A stretch of 5,107 nt of DNA from JADHMP01 sp964617385 (GTDB taxonomy: Bacteria > Bacteroidota > Bacteroidia > Flavobacteriales > Flavobacteriaceae): NCBI GenBank assembly GCA_964617385.1, contig CAZTYX010000117.1, positions 1 through 5,107 on the forward strand. Reading direction: 5' to 3'. Made by a program: the position numbers and the translations under genes. How positions within the stretch are numbered: position 1 is the stretch's first letter; every line of letters begins with the position of its first letter. Under the pieces are notes generated by a model. The model made no database searches, was not told the origin of the DNA, and saw nothing but the letters and a program-made list of their open reading frames with translations. Below are positions 1 to 5,045 of the stretch, piece after piece.

Positions 1-448
1 CTCTATTTTGTTGCTTTAAGAGTGTCAATAAATTGGGCCATAATTCATATTTAACTAAAAGCGCAACATCGGGTTTGAGCAACGTTAAAAACCGATTCAT
101 TTCTTTTCTTTGATCCCAAGGTAAATAGCCGACCCAGTTGGCTAAAGGGTAGTTTTTTTGTATTTCATAACCCGAAGGTGAAAAAAAAGTAACGGCTAAA
201 AAATGATGTTGTTTCTCCTTTTTTAACGCTTCAATTAATGGACGGGCTTGTTCAAACTCCCCTAAAGAGGCACAATGAAACCAAATGCATTTTTGATTTT
301 CTTTTCGATTTAGGGCTTCCAGTTGGGCGAAACTGTTTTTTTGTCCTATCCACCGCAGCTTTAATTTGGGATTAAAAAAACTCCCGAGACGAAGTATAGG
401 TAACGATAAAAAAACAGCCAATTGATATAAATAGAACAAGACAGTCAA
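1..448 (-). CDS. waaA: 3-deoxy-D-manno-octulosonic acid (Kdo) transferase, N-terminal part, runs off the left edge
   Basis: WaaA (KdtA) is a membrane-associated GT-B glycosyltransferase that moves Kdo from CMP-Kdo onto lipid A precursor in the inner core of lipopolysaccharide. Only about the first 149 codons are here; the reading frame is still open at base 2. A hydrophobic N-terminal stretch (YLYQLAVFLSLPILRL) is followed by FFNPKLKLRWIGQKN. Then comes WFHCASLGEFEQARP, whose GEF glutamate matches the proposed catalytic base of the family. FFSPSGYE and VKYELWPN correspond to the conserved TGSE-like and ELWPN motifs. No ATG exists near the 5' end: the upstream in-frame stop is at 455-457, and the first usable start is TTG at 446-448. 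A second TTG at 437-439 aligns better with the N-termini I recall from flavobacterial homologues and leaves a longer leader behind the promoter box at 456-463. The gene is divergent from the aminotransferase that starts at 525. Family identity is secure; the exact start is not. Confidence 0.93.
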   Translation of the reverse strand, partial: MTVLFYLYQLAVFLSLPILRLGSFFNPKLKLRWIGQKNSFAQLEALNRKENQKCIWFHCASLGEFEQARPLIEALKKEKQHHFLAVTFFSPSGYEIQKNYPLANWVGYLPWDQRKEMNRFLTLLKPDVALLVKYELWPNLLTLLKQQNR

Positions 449-455
449 TTTGATT

Positions 456-463
456 CAAAAATA
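456..463 (-). promoter_or_regulatory. Bacteroidota-type -7 box for waaA
   Basis: On the minus strand this reads TATTTTTG, a perfect match to the Bacteroidota -7 consensus TAnnTTTG. A TTTG at 489-492 (minus strand) could be the -33 element, but the 25-base spacer is a little longer than the usual range of roughly 17-23. Transcription would start only a few bases before the TTG at 448, so either the mRNA is almost leaderless or translation begins at the second TTG (439). Assignment is by consensus match only. Confidence 0.5.
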
Positions 464-473
464 GTTTTAAACA

Positions 474-508
474 TTGGGAATGAAAAGCCAAAAGCTTTTT
501 TAAATTTA
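474..508 (+). promoter_or_regulatory. Possible weak promoter for the WbpE-like aminotransferase
   Basis: TTG at 474-476 and TAAATTTA at 501-508 resemble the Bacteroidota -33 and -7 elements, with a 24-base spacer and one mismatch in the last base of the -7 box. The box ends 16 bases before the ATG at 525, a spacing similar to the thyA promoter. In such AT-rich sequence a near-match can arise by chance, so this is a weak call. TAGTTTTA at 462-469 is an alternative with the same number of mismatches. Confidence 0.25.
483..500. repeat. Small inverted repeat / palindrome between the divergent genes
   Basis: AAAAGC (483-488) can pair with GCTTTT (494-499) across a five-base loop, and AAAAGCTTTT at 490-499 is itself a perfect 10-base palindrome. 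It lies between waaA and the aminotransferase and overlaps the candidate waaA -33 element. It could be an operator or simply AT-rich chance symmetry; nothing in the sequence decides. Confidence 0.3.
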
Positions 509-524
509 TCCAAAAATTAAATGC

Positions 525-1661
525 ATGGATGATATCCAGATGGTTGATCTAAAAGGGCAATACGCTTTTATTCAAAAGGAAGTGGCGCATGCGCTATATG
601 ATGTTTTTGAAAACACCGATTTCATCAACGGAAAAGCAGTCCATCAATTTCAAAAAGCTTTAGAAGACTATTTGGATGTGAAACATGTGATTCCATGTGC
701 CAACGGAACAGATGCTTTACAAATTGCACTCATGGCTTTGGGTTTAAGGCCTGGTGATGAGGTCATTACCGCCGATTTCACTTTTGCAGCCACGGTTGAG
801 GTGATTGCTCTTTTGAGGTTAAAACCCGTGTTGGTAGATGTTGATATGCAGACTTTCAATTTAGACCCCAAAGCCGTAGTAAATGCCATCACTCCAAAAA
901 CAAAAGCTCTAATTCCTATTCATCTTTTTGGACAGCCCGCGTCCATGGAAGCCCTTTTGGAGGTGGCTCAAAAACATAATTTATTTGTGGTTGAAGATAA
1001 TGCCCAGGGCCTGGGAGCCAACTATACTTTTGCCAATGGAAAGAAAGCTAAAACAGGAACAATGGGAACCATTGGCACCACTTCCTTTTTTCCTTCCAAA
1101 AATTTGGGCGCCTATGGTGACGGAGGGGCGCTATTTACCCAAGATGACCAATTGGCTAAAACCCTCAGAGGTGTGGTGAACCATGGTATGTATGAACGTT
1201 ATTATCACGATGTGGTGGGCGTTAATTCTAGATTAGATTCTCTTCAAGCGGCCATACTAAATGTGAAATTAAAATATTTGGACTTTTATAATGAACGAAG
1301 AAAAGCAGCAGCCCTAGCATATACTGAGCGTTTAAAAGACCACCCTAAGTTAGTCACACCCTATAGAGAACAAGGTTGCGATACACACGTTTTTCATCAA
1401 TATACCCTTCGTGTTACACACCATCAAAGAGATGGGTTGGCTGCCTATCTAAACTCTCAAAACATTCCTTTTGGGATTTATTATCCCATTCCCTTACATC
1501 GTCAAAAAGCCTATAGTCATTACGGTTTTAAAGAGGAAGATTTTCCAGTAACAAATCAACTGGTGGAAGAAGTCATTTCATTGCCCATGCACACTGAGTT
1601 AACACTGTCTCAAATCGATTTTATTTGCGACCACATTCTAAAATTTCTTTCAAAAGAGTAG
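525..1661 (+). CDS. DegT/DnrJ/EryC1/StrS family sugar-nucleotide aminotransferase, WbpE-like
   Basis: This is a 378-residue fold-type I PLP enzyme of the family that transfers an amino group, usually from glutamate, to a keto-sugar nucleotide. Visible landmarks are CANGTDALQIA (58-68, phosphate contact), FTFAATVEVIALL (85-97), VVEDNAQ with Asp158 for the PLP ring nitrogen, and TSFFPSKNLGAYGDGGA with Lys192 as the Schiff-base lysine. VGVNSRLDSLQAAIL (231-245), YYPIPLHRQKAY and SLPMH follow. These motifs closely resemble, from memory, WbpE, which aminates UDP-2-acetamido-2-deoxy-3-oxo-glucuronate in surface-polysaccharide synthesis; length is typical. The exact substrate cannot be read from sequence, so no symbol is given. 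ATG at 525 is preferred because ATG at 521 hits a stop at once; ATG at 540 is a less likely alternative. There is no Shine-Dalgarno sequence. It is divergent from waaA, which fits an envelope-glycan role, though no partner dehydrogenase lies in the window. Confidence 0.93.
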   Translation: MDDIQMVDLKGQYAFIQKEVAHALYDVFENTDFINGKAVHQFQKALEDYLDVKHVIPCANGTDALQIALMALGLRPGDEVITADFTFAATVEVIALLRLKPVLVDVDMQTFNLDPKAVVNAITPKTKALIPIHLFGQPASMEALLEVAQKHNLFVVEDNAQGLGANYTFANGKKAKTGTMGTIGTTSFFPSKNLGAYGDGGALFTQDDQLAKTLRGVVNHGMYERYYHDVVGVNSRLDSLQAAILNVKLKYLDFYNERRKAAALAYTERLKDHPKLVTPYREQGCDTHVFHQYTLRVTHHQRDGLAAYLNSQNIPFGIYYPIPLHRQKAYSHYGFKEEDFPVTNQLVEEVISLPMHTELTLSQIDFICDHILKFLSKE

Positions 1662-1675
1662 TTGTTAGAATCGAA

Positions 1676-1719
1676 CTTTTGGTTAAGGGGCTACTTAATT
1701 CTCAGCCAAAATTAGTTTT
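1676..1719. terminator. Candidate bidirectional terminator between convergent genes
   Basis: TTTTGGTT at 1677-1684 can pair with AGCCAAAA at 1704-1711, including one G-T pair; after one mismatch, AG/CT adds two more pairs. On the plus strand the stem is followed by TTAGTTTTATT, a broken T tract. The element fills the 56-base gap between the aminotransferase stop (1661) and the fabD stop (1718) and could serve both. The stem is A/T-rich and the loop is long, so stability is doubtful. Confidence 0.35.
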
Positions 1720-2605
1720 ATTGTAAAGTTTCAAAGGCGAGGGTTGTAGCTTCTCGGTCAATTTTTTTGATTAGGCCTTGCAAGACTTTGCCAGGGCCCA
1801 CTTCCACAAATTCTTGTGCCCCATCATTTCGCATTTGCACCACACTTTGCGTCCATTTTACGGGTGCGGTGAGTTGCGTAATTAACTGTTTTTTGATGGT
1901 TTCTGGGTTGGTAGTAGCTTGAGCCGTTACGTTTTGATATACGGGGCATTGTGGAGTTTCAAAGGGTGTATTGCCGATGGCTTCTGCTAACTTATTTTGA
2001 GCATATTCCATCAAAGGTGAGTGAAAAGCACCACTAACAGCTAGTGGCACTACACGTTTAGCGCCAGCGGCAGTAAGGGCCTCACTGGCCTTTTGAACGC
2101 CGCTTTTACTTCCAGAAATCACTAATTGTCCTGGGCAATTAAAATTGGCTGGCACCACAGTATCTTCCACTTGTTCGCAAACATCCACCACCACATCATC
2201 TGCTAAGCCCAATACGGCTGCCATGGTTCCAGAGGCTTTTTCACACGCTTCTTGCATGGCCAATGCCCGTTGATAGACCAATTGCAAACCAGCTTCAAAG
2301 GGAAAAACGCCAGCCGCCACTAGGGCAGAAAATTCACCCAATGAATGTCCAGCTACCATGTCGGGCAAGAATTTTTTAGCCGCTGTTTCAAATAAAATGA
2401 CTGAGTGTAAAAAAATGGCTGGCTGTGTGACCTTGGTTTGTTGCAATGCCTGGGCATCTTCCCCAAACATGATGTCTTTGATGGAAAAACCTAAAATTTC
2501 ATTGGCTTGGTTAAAACGCTCTTTGGCCTTTAAATTGGTGTCATATAGATCTTTTCCCATTCCTGGAAATTGGGCGCCTTGGCCCGGAAAAACAGCTGCT
2601 TTCAT
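1718..2605 (-). CDS. fabD: Malonyl-CoA:acyl carrier protein transacylase
   Basis: FabD moves malonyl from CoA to the phosphopantetheine arm of acyl carrier protein, supplying the extender unit for type II fatty-acid synthesis in the cytoplasm. The 295-residue protein has the family's normal size and starts with the expected MKAAVFPGQGAQFPGMG. The nucleophile is Ser88 in GHSLGE (86-91). Arg113 in YQRALAM is in the place of the arginine that holds the malonyl carboxylate, and His195 in SGAFHSP is the catalytic histidine. The oxyanion-side glutamine is in the GQGAQ motif, and VEVGPGKVLQGL near the C-terminus is also conserved. Its ATG overlaps the folA stop by one base (TGATG), so the two are probably co-transcribed and perhaps translationally coupled; I see no separate promoter. 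No other fatty-acid gene is in the window. The 3' end faces the WbpE-like gene. Confidence 0.97.
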   Translation of the reverse strand: MKAAVFPGQGAQFPGMGKDLYDTNLKAKERFNQANEILGFSIKDIMFGEDAQALQQTKVTQPAIFLHSVILFETAAKKFLPDMVAGHSLGEFSALVAAGVFPFEAGLQLVYQRALAMQEACEKASGTMAAVLGLADDVVVDVCEQVEDTVVPANFNCPGQLVISGSKSGVQKASEALTAAGAKRVVPLAVSGAFHSPLMEYAQNKLAEAIGNTPFETPQCPVYQNVTAQATTNPETIKKQLITQLTAPVKWTQSVVQMRNDGAQEFVEVGPGKVLQGLIKKIDREATTLAFETLQ

Positions 2606-3117
2606 CAGTTAATTTTTGTATATGTTAAAAAGGAAAAATCGAAGGGGTGTTGCTCTTTAACAAAATGATCTTCTCTTGAAACCAATGTCCATTGAGTTGA
2701 ATCAATTTCTGGAAAATACGCATCTCCTTCAAAATCATGGTGAATTCGGGTTAATTCAATTTTATGGGCAACAGGAATAAAAAGACTGTAAATTTCTCCC
2801 CCACCTAATATATAGGGTTGAGCATCTCCTTTTGTGAAGGCCAAAGCATCCGACACAGAGTGTGCCACTAGAGCATCTTTTGCTTGGTAGGATGTATTTC
2901 GAGTCAAAACAATATTGGTTCTGTTAGGCAAGGCTTTAGGGAGTGACTCAAAAGTTTTTCTTCCCATAATTACACAATGCCCAGAAGTTAGTGCCTTAAA
3001 GCGCTTGAGGTCTTTTGGGAGGTGCCAAATCAGTTTGTTGTCCTTGCCCAATACATGATTGCGAGAAGCCGCTGCAATCAGTGTAATTTCTCCGATTTCA
3101 GCATCCATTCTATTCAT
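2605..3117 (-). CDS. folA: Dihydrofolate reductase
   Basis: FolA reduces dihydrofolate to tetrahydrofolate with NADPH, which is needed to recycle the cofactor oxidised by ThyA. From the ATG at 3115-3117 the protein is 170 residues, a normal bacterial size. ITLIAAASRNHVLGKDNKL (11-29) forms the first strand and Met20-type loop. WHLPKDLKRFK follows, with Asp36 as the acidic substrate-binding residue (Asp27 in E. coli). VIMGRKTFESLP and LPNRTNIVLTR form the NADPH-binding region, and YILGGGEIYSLFIP matches the conserved GGG loop. The frame can be extended upstream to a TTG at 3139-3141, but that codon is the end of a promoter box, so I reject it. ATG at 3106-3108 (167 residues) is a realistic alternative start. 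The stop overlaps the fabD start (TGATG). It is divergent from the class V aminotransferase. Confidence 0.96.
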   Translation of the reverse strand: MNRMDAEIGEITLIAAASRNHVLGKDNKLIWHLPKDLKRFKALTSGHCVIMGRKTFESLPKALPNRTNIVLTRNTSYQAKDALVAHSVSDALAFTKGDAQPYILGGGEIYSLFIPVAHKIELTRIHHDFEGDAYFPEIDSTQWTLVSREDHFVKEQHPFDFSFLTYTKIN

Positions 3118-3126
3118 TATAAATCG

Positions 3127-3134
3127 TACTTTTG
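3127..3134 (+). promoter_or_regulatory. Bacteroidota-type -7 box for the class V aminotransferase gene
   Basis: TACTTTTG is a perfect TAnnTTTG match lying 33 bases before the ATG at 3168. No TTG or TTTG occurs at the normal -33 spacing. The region where it would lie (about 3100-3110) falls in the start of folA on the other strand. Only four bases separate this box from the opposing folA box. The assignment rests on one element and on position. Confidence 0.45.
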
Positions 3135-3138
3135 ACAG

Positions 3139-3146
3139 CAAAAATA
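3139..3146 (-). promoter_or_regulatory. Bacteroidota-type -7 box for folA-fabD
   Basis: The minus strand reads TATTTTTG, identical to the boxes ahead of waaA and thyA and a perfect consensus match, 21 bases before the folA ATG at 3117. No clear -33 TTG is seen at the usual spacing. If transcription starts a few bases downstream, the upstream TTG of the folA frame (3139-3141) cannot be translated, which supports the shorter folA start. Confidence 0.5.
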
Positions 3147-3167
3147 CACTTTCTCTTTGAAGTTACT

Positions 3168-4202
3168 ATGATTGATATTTTTCCGCCCCTAAAACAAACA
3201 ACATATTTAAATACAGCCTACGTGGGATTGATGCCCCAAGCATTGCTTCAATTCAGACAAAAAGAAGATGAACGTTACTTTTTGGAGGGTGATCAATACA
3301 AAGTTGACGCCTATGCTACGCTTGAAGCAAAAACAACACGTATAGGAAACTTTTTTGGAGCCGACGCCTCGCAAACGCTATTGGTTTCTAATTTTTCTGA
3401 AGCCATTCGTTTTGCATTGTCTTATTTGCCTCCCAATATGCGATTTTTAACCTTTGAGGAAGATTATCCGTCCCTAACTCATGCCATTCAAGAAAAAGGT
3501 TTTGAACTGATTCAAATTCCTGTTTCTGGAGCACTCGAAAAGAACATAGAAGACGCTTTAGCAAAACAACATATTGATGTGCTGGCCCTGAGTGTGGTGC
3601 AATATATTTCTGGTCTTGAAATCGATCAGGAATTTTTACATTCCCTAAAGCAAAAACACCCCGACCTTTTAATTATGGGCGATGGGACTCAGTTTTTGGG
3701 TACTGCCCCTTTTTCATTTTCAAACAGTCCATTTGATGTGTTGGCTGCCAGTGGCTACAAATGGTTGATGGCTGGTTTTGGAAATGGGGTTCTTTTTCTT
3801 TCAGACCCCTTTTTTCAAAAAATTAATAAGCAATATTCACAGCTCAAGGATCGCTATTATGTGGGACATTTCAATCTTCTAGCCACCGCCTCATTGGATA
3901 AAGCCATTGCGTTGATTGAAGAAAGAGGATTTGCCCAAATGTTAGCACAAAAAGAAGCATTGTCGCAAACTCTTCAAACAGCCCTTCAAGAGTTAGGGTT
4001 ATTGGCGCCTTGGGTGTTAGAACGAAAAAAACACAGCAGCATTTTTGCGATTCCAGATCAAAAAAATCGCTTTGAAAGATTGACTCAAAATAAAATCAGT
4101 GTGGCGCAACGGGGTGGACAAATTCGAGTTTCTATTCACTTCTACAACAGTGCAAAGGACATAGACGCCTTAATTGATTTCTTGAAAAAGGAAGCGGTTT
4201 AG
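3168..4202 (+). CDS. Class V PLP-dependent aminotransferase-like enzyme, substrate unknown, cysteine-free
   Basis: This 344-residue protein belongs to the class V aminotransferase / NifS-like superfamily (fold type I). It opens with TTYLNTAYVGLMP (11-23), the usual 'YLNtA..G..P' start of the family. LLVSNFSEAIRFAL (71-84) is in the position of the cofactor phosphate loop. LALSVVQYISG (139-149) precedes MGDGTQFLG (170-178), where Asp172 should contact the PLP ring and Gln175 follows. Lys198 in ASGYKWLMAGFGNG is the Schiff-base lysine. A C-terminal small domain with GGQIRVSIHFYNS, the 'R.S.H.YN' motif, completes it. There is no cysteine in the whole protein, so the catalytic Cys of NifS/SufS desulfurases is missing; an aminotransferase, epimerase or kynureninase-type reaction is possible. 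The frame extends up to a TTG at 3132, but that codon is part of a -7 box, so ATG at 3168 is chosen. Its stop overlaps that of thyA by four bases. Confidence 0.88.
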   Translation: MIDIFPPLKQTTYLNTAYVGLMPQALLQFRQKEDERYFLEGDQYKVDAYATLEAKTTRIGNFFGADASQTLLVSNFSEAIRFALSYLPPNMRFLTFEEDYPSLTHAIQEKGFELIQIPVSGALEKNIEDALAKQHIDVLALSVVQYISGLEIDQEFLHSLKQKHPDLLIMGDGTQFLGTAPFSFSNSPFDVLAASGYKWLMAGFGNGVLFLSDPFFQKINKQYSQLKDRYYVGHFNLLATASLDKAIALIEERGFAQMLAQKEALSQTLQTALQELGLLAPWVLERKKHSSIFAIPDQKNRFERLTQNKISVAQRGGQIRVSIHFYNSAKDIDALIDFLKKEAV

Positions 4203-4207
4203 ACCGC
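4184..4207 (-). terminator. Candidate intrinsic terminator of thyA, inside the end of the opposing gene
   Basis: On the minus strand GCGGT-CTAA-ACCGC forms a five-pair GC-rich stem (arms 4203-4207 and 4194-4198) with a four-base loop that carries the thyA stop, followed at once by TTCCTTTTTC (4193-4184). That is the order expected of an intrinsic terminator for thyA. On the plus strand only CACTTTG follows, so it should work less well for the class V gene. The stem is short; this is a sequence-based prediction. Confidence 0.45.
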
Positions 4208-5023
4208 CACTTTGCCTCTGATGTGTGGATGGGGGTCATAGTCCACTAAAGTAAAATCTTCATAAGTAAAATCAAATATAGATTTCACGTTTGTATTGAG
4301 AAGCATTTTGGGAAGGGGTTTTGGTTTACGCGAACACTGTTCTAACACCTGTTCTTTGTGGTTGGAATAAATATGTACATCGCCAAAGGTATGAACGAAA
4401 TCACCTGGTTTTAAGTTGCACACTTGTGCCATCATTAAGGTGAGAAGCGCATAAGAGGCAATGTTGAAAGGTACTCCGAGAAATAAATCGGCACTGCGTT
4501 GGTAGAGTTGGCACGAAAGTTTTCCATCGGCCACATAAAACTGAAAAAAGGCATGACAGGGAGGCAAGGCAGCTTTCTGATTAGCCACATTTTCACTGAA
4601 ACTTACGCTTGTATCGGGCAACACACTAGGATTCCATGCAGAAACGAGCATTCTACGACTGTCTGGATTGGTTTTTATGGTGTTTATAACCTCTTGAATT
4701 TGATCTATGTTTTCACTATTCCAATTCCGCCATTGATGCCCATAAACAGGACCCAAGTTGCCTTGTTCATCGGCCCATTCATTCCAAATTCGAACGCCAT
4801 TTTCTTGTAAATAACCAATGTTGGTTTCTCCTTTCAAGAACCAAAGCAGTTCGTATATGATTGATTTTACATGAACTTTTTTGGTGGTTACTAATGGAAA
4901 ACCAGCGGCTAAGTCAAAACGCATTTGATATCCAAAAACGCTGGTGGTGCCCGTTCCAGTTCGGTCTGTTTTGGTGGTTCCGTTTTCTAAAACGTGGTCA
5001 ACCAAATCCAAATATTGCTTCAT
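4199..5023 (-). CDS. thyA: Thymidylate synthase
   Basis: ThyA methylates dUMP to dTMP using methylenetetrahydrofolate, producing dihydrofolate that FolA must reduce. It acts as a cytoplasmic homodimer. The protein has 274 residues against 264 in E. coli. Landmarks are DRTGTGT with Arg21 (phosphate binding), LLWFLKGETNI (59-69), IWNEWADEQGNLGPVYGHQWR, DSRRMLVSAWNP with the arginine pair contributed to the partner subunit, and LPPCHAFFQFYVADGKLSC with nucleophile Cys156. QRSADLFLGVPFNIASYALL (dUMP contacts, including Asn187) and HIYSNH follow. The extra length lies mostly in a segment at about residues 134-149 between SAWNP and the active-site cysteine, absent in E. coli and, from memory, usual in Bacteroidota. 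ATG at 5021-5023 gives the canonical MKQYLDL start; no Shine-Dalgarno sequence is seen. It lies on the same strand as folA but is separated from it by the oppositely oriented class V gene. Confidence 0.98.
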   Translation of the reverse strand: MKQYLDLVDHVLENGTTKTDRTGTGTTSVFGYQMRFDLAAGFPLVTTKKVHVKSIIYELLWFLKGETNIGYLQENGVRIWNEWADEQGNLGPVYGHQWRNWNSENIDQIQEVINTIKTNPDSRRMLVSAWNPSVLPDTSVSFSENVANQKAALPPCHAFFQFYVADGKLSCQLYQRSADLFLGVPFNIASYALLTLMMAQVCNLKPGDFVHTFGDVHIYSNHKEQVLEQCSRKPKPLPKMLLNTNVKSIFDFTYEDFTLVDYDPHPHIRGKVAV

Positions 5024-5037
5024 GAAAATACTTTTTC

Positions 5038-5045
5038 CAAAAATA
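5038..5045 (-). promoter_or_regulatory. Bacteroidota-type -7 box for thyA
   Basis: The minus strand reads TATTTTTG, a perfect TAnnTTTG match 14 bases before the thyA ATG. TTTC at 5064-5067 (minus strand), 18 bases upstream, is a one-mismatch candidate for the -33 TTTG. This suggests that thyA has its own promoter and a very short leader of roughly ten bases. Bases 5046-5107 hold no gene I can support. Confidence 0.5.

Noticed and set aside
521..532. ATG at 521 as a start for the aminotransferase
   Set aside because: That frame reads ATG CAT GGA TGA and stops immediately; ATG at 525 opens the real gene.
668..892. Minus-strand open frame of 74 codons
   Set aside because: It lies wholly inside the WbpE-like aminotransferase on the opposite strand, has no recognisable domain, and the sense frame has clear family motifs.
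928..1179. Plus-strand open frame of 83 codons
   Set aside because: It is an out-of-frame shadow within the aminotransferase gene, rich in Trp and Pro and without any known motif.
2358..2612. Plus-strand open frame of 84 codons
   Set aside because: It is antisense to the 5' part of fabD, which is unmistakable on the other strand; no promoter or motif supports it.
4499..4810. Plus-strand open frame of 103 codons
   Set aside because: It is antisense to the conserved core of thyA; its length is a by-product of the thyA codons and it resembles no known protein.
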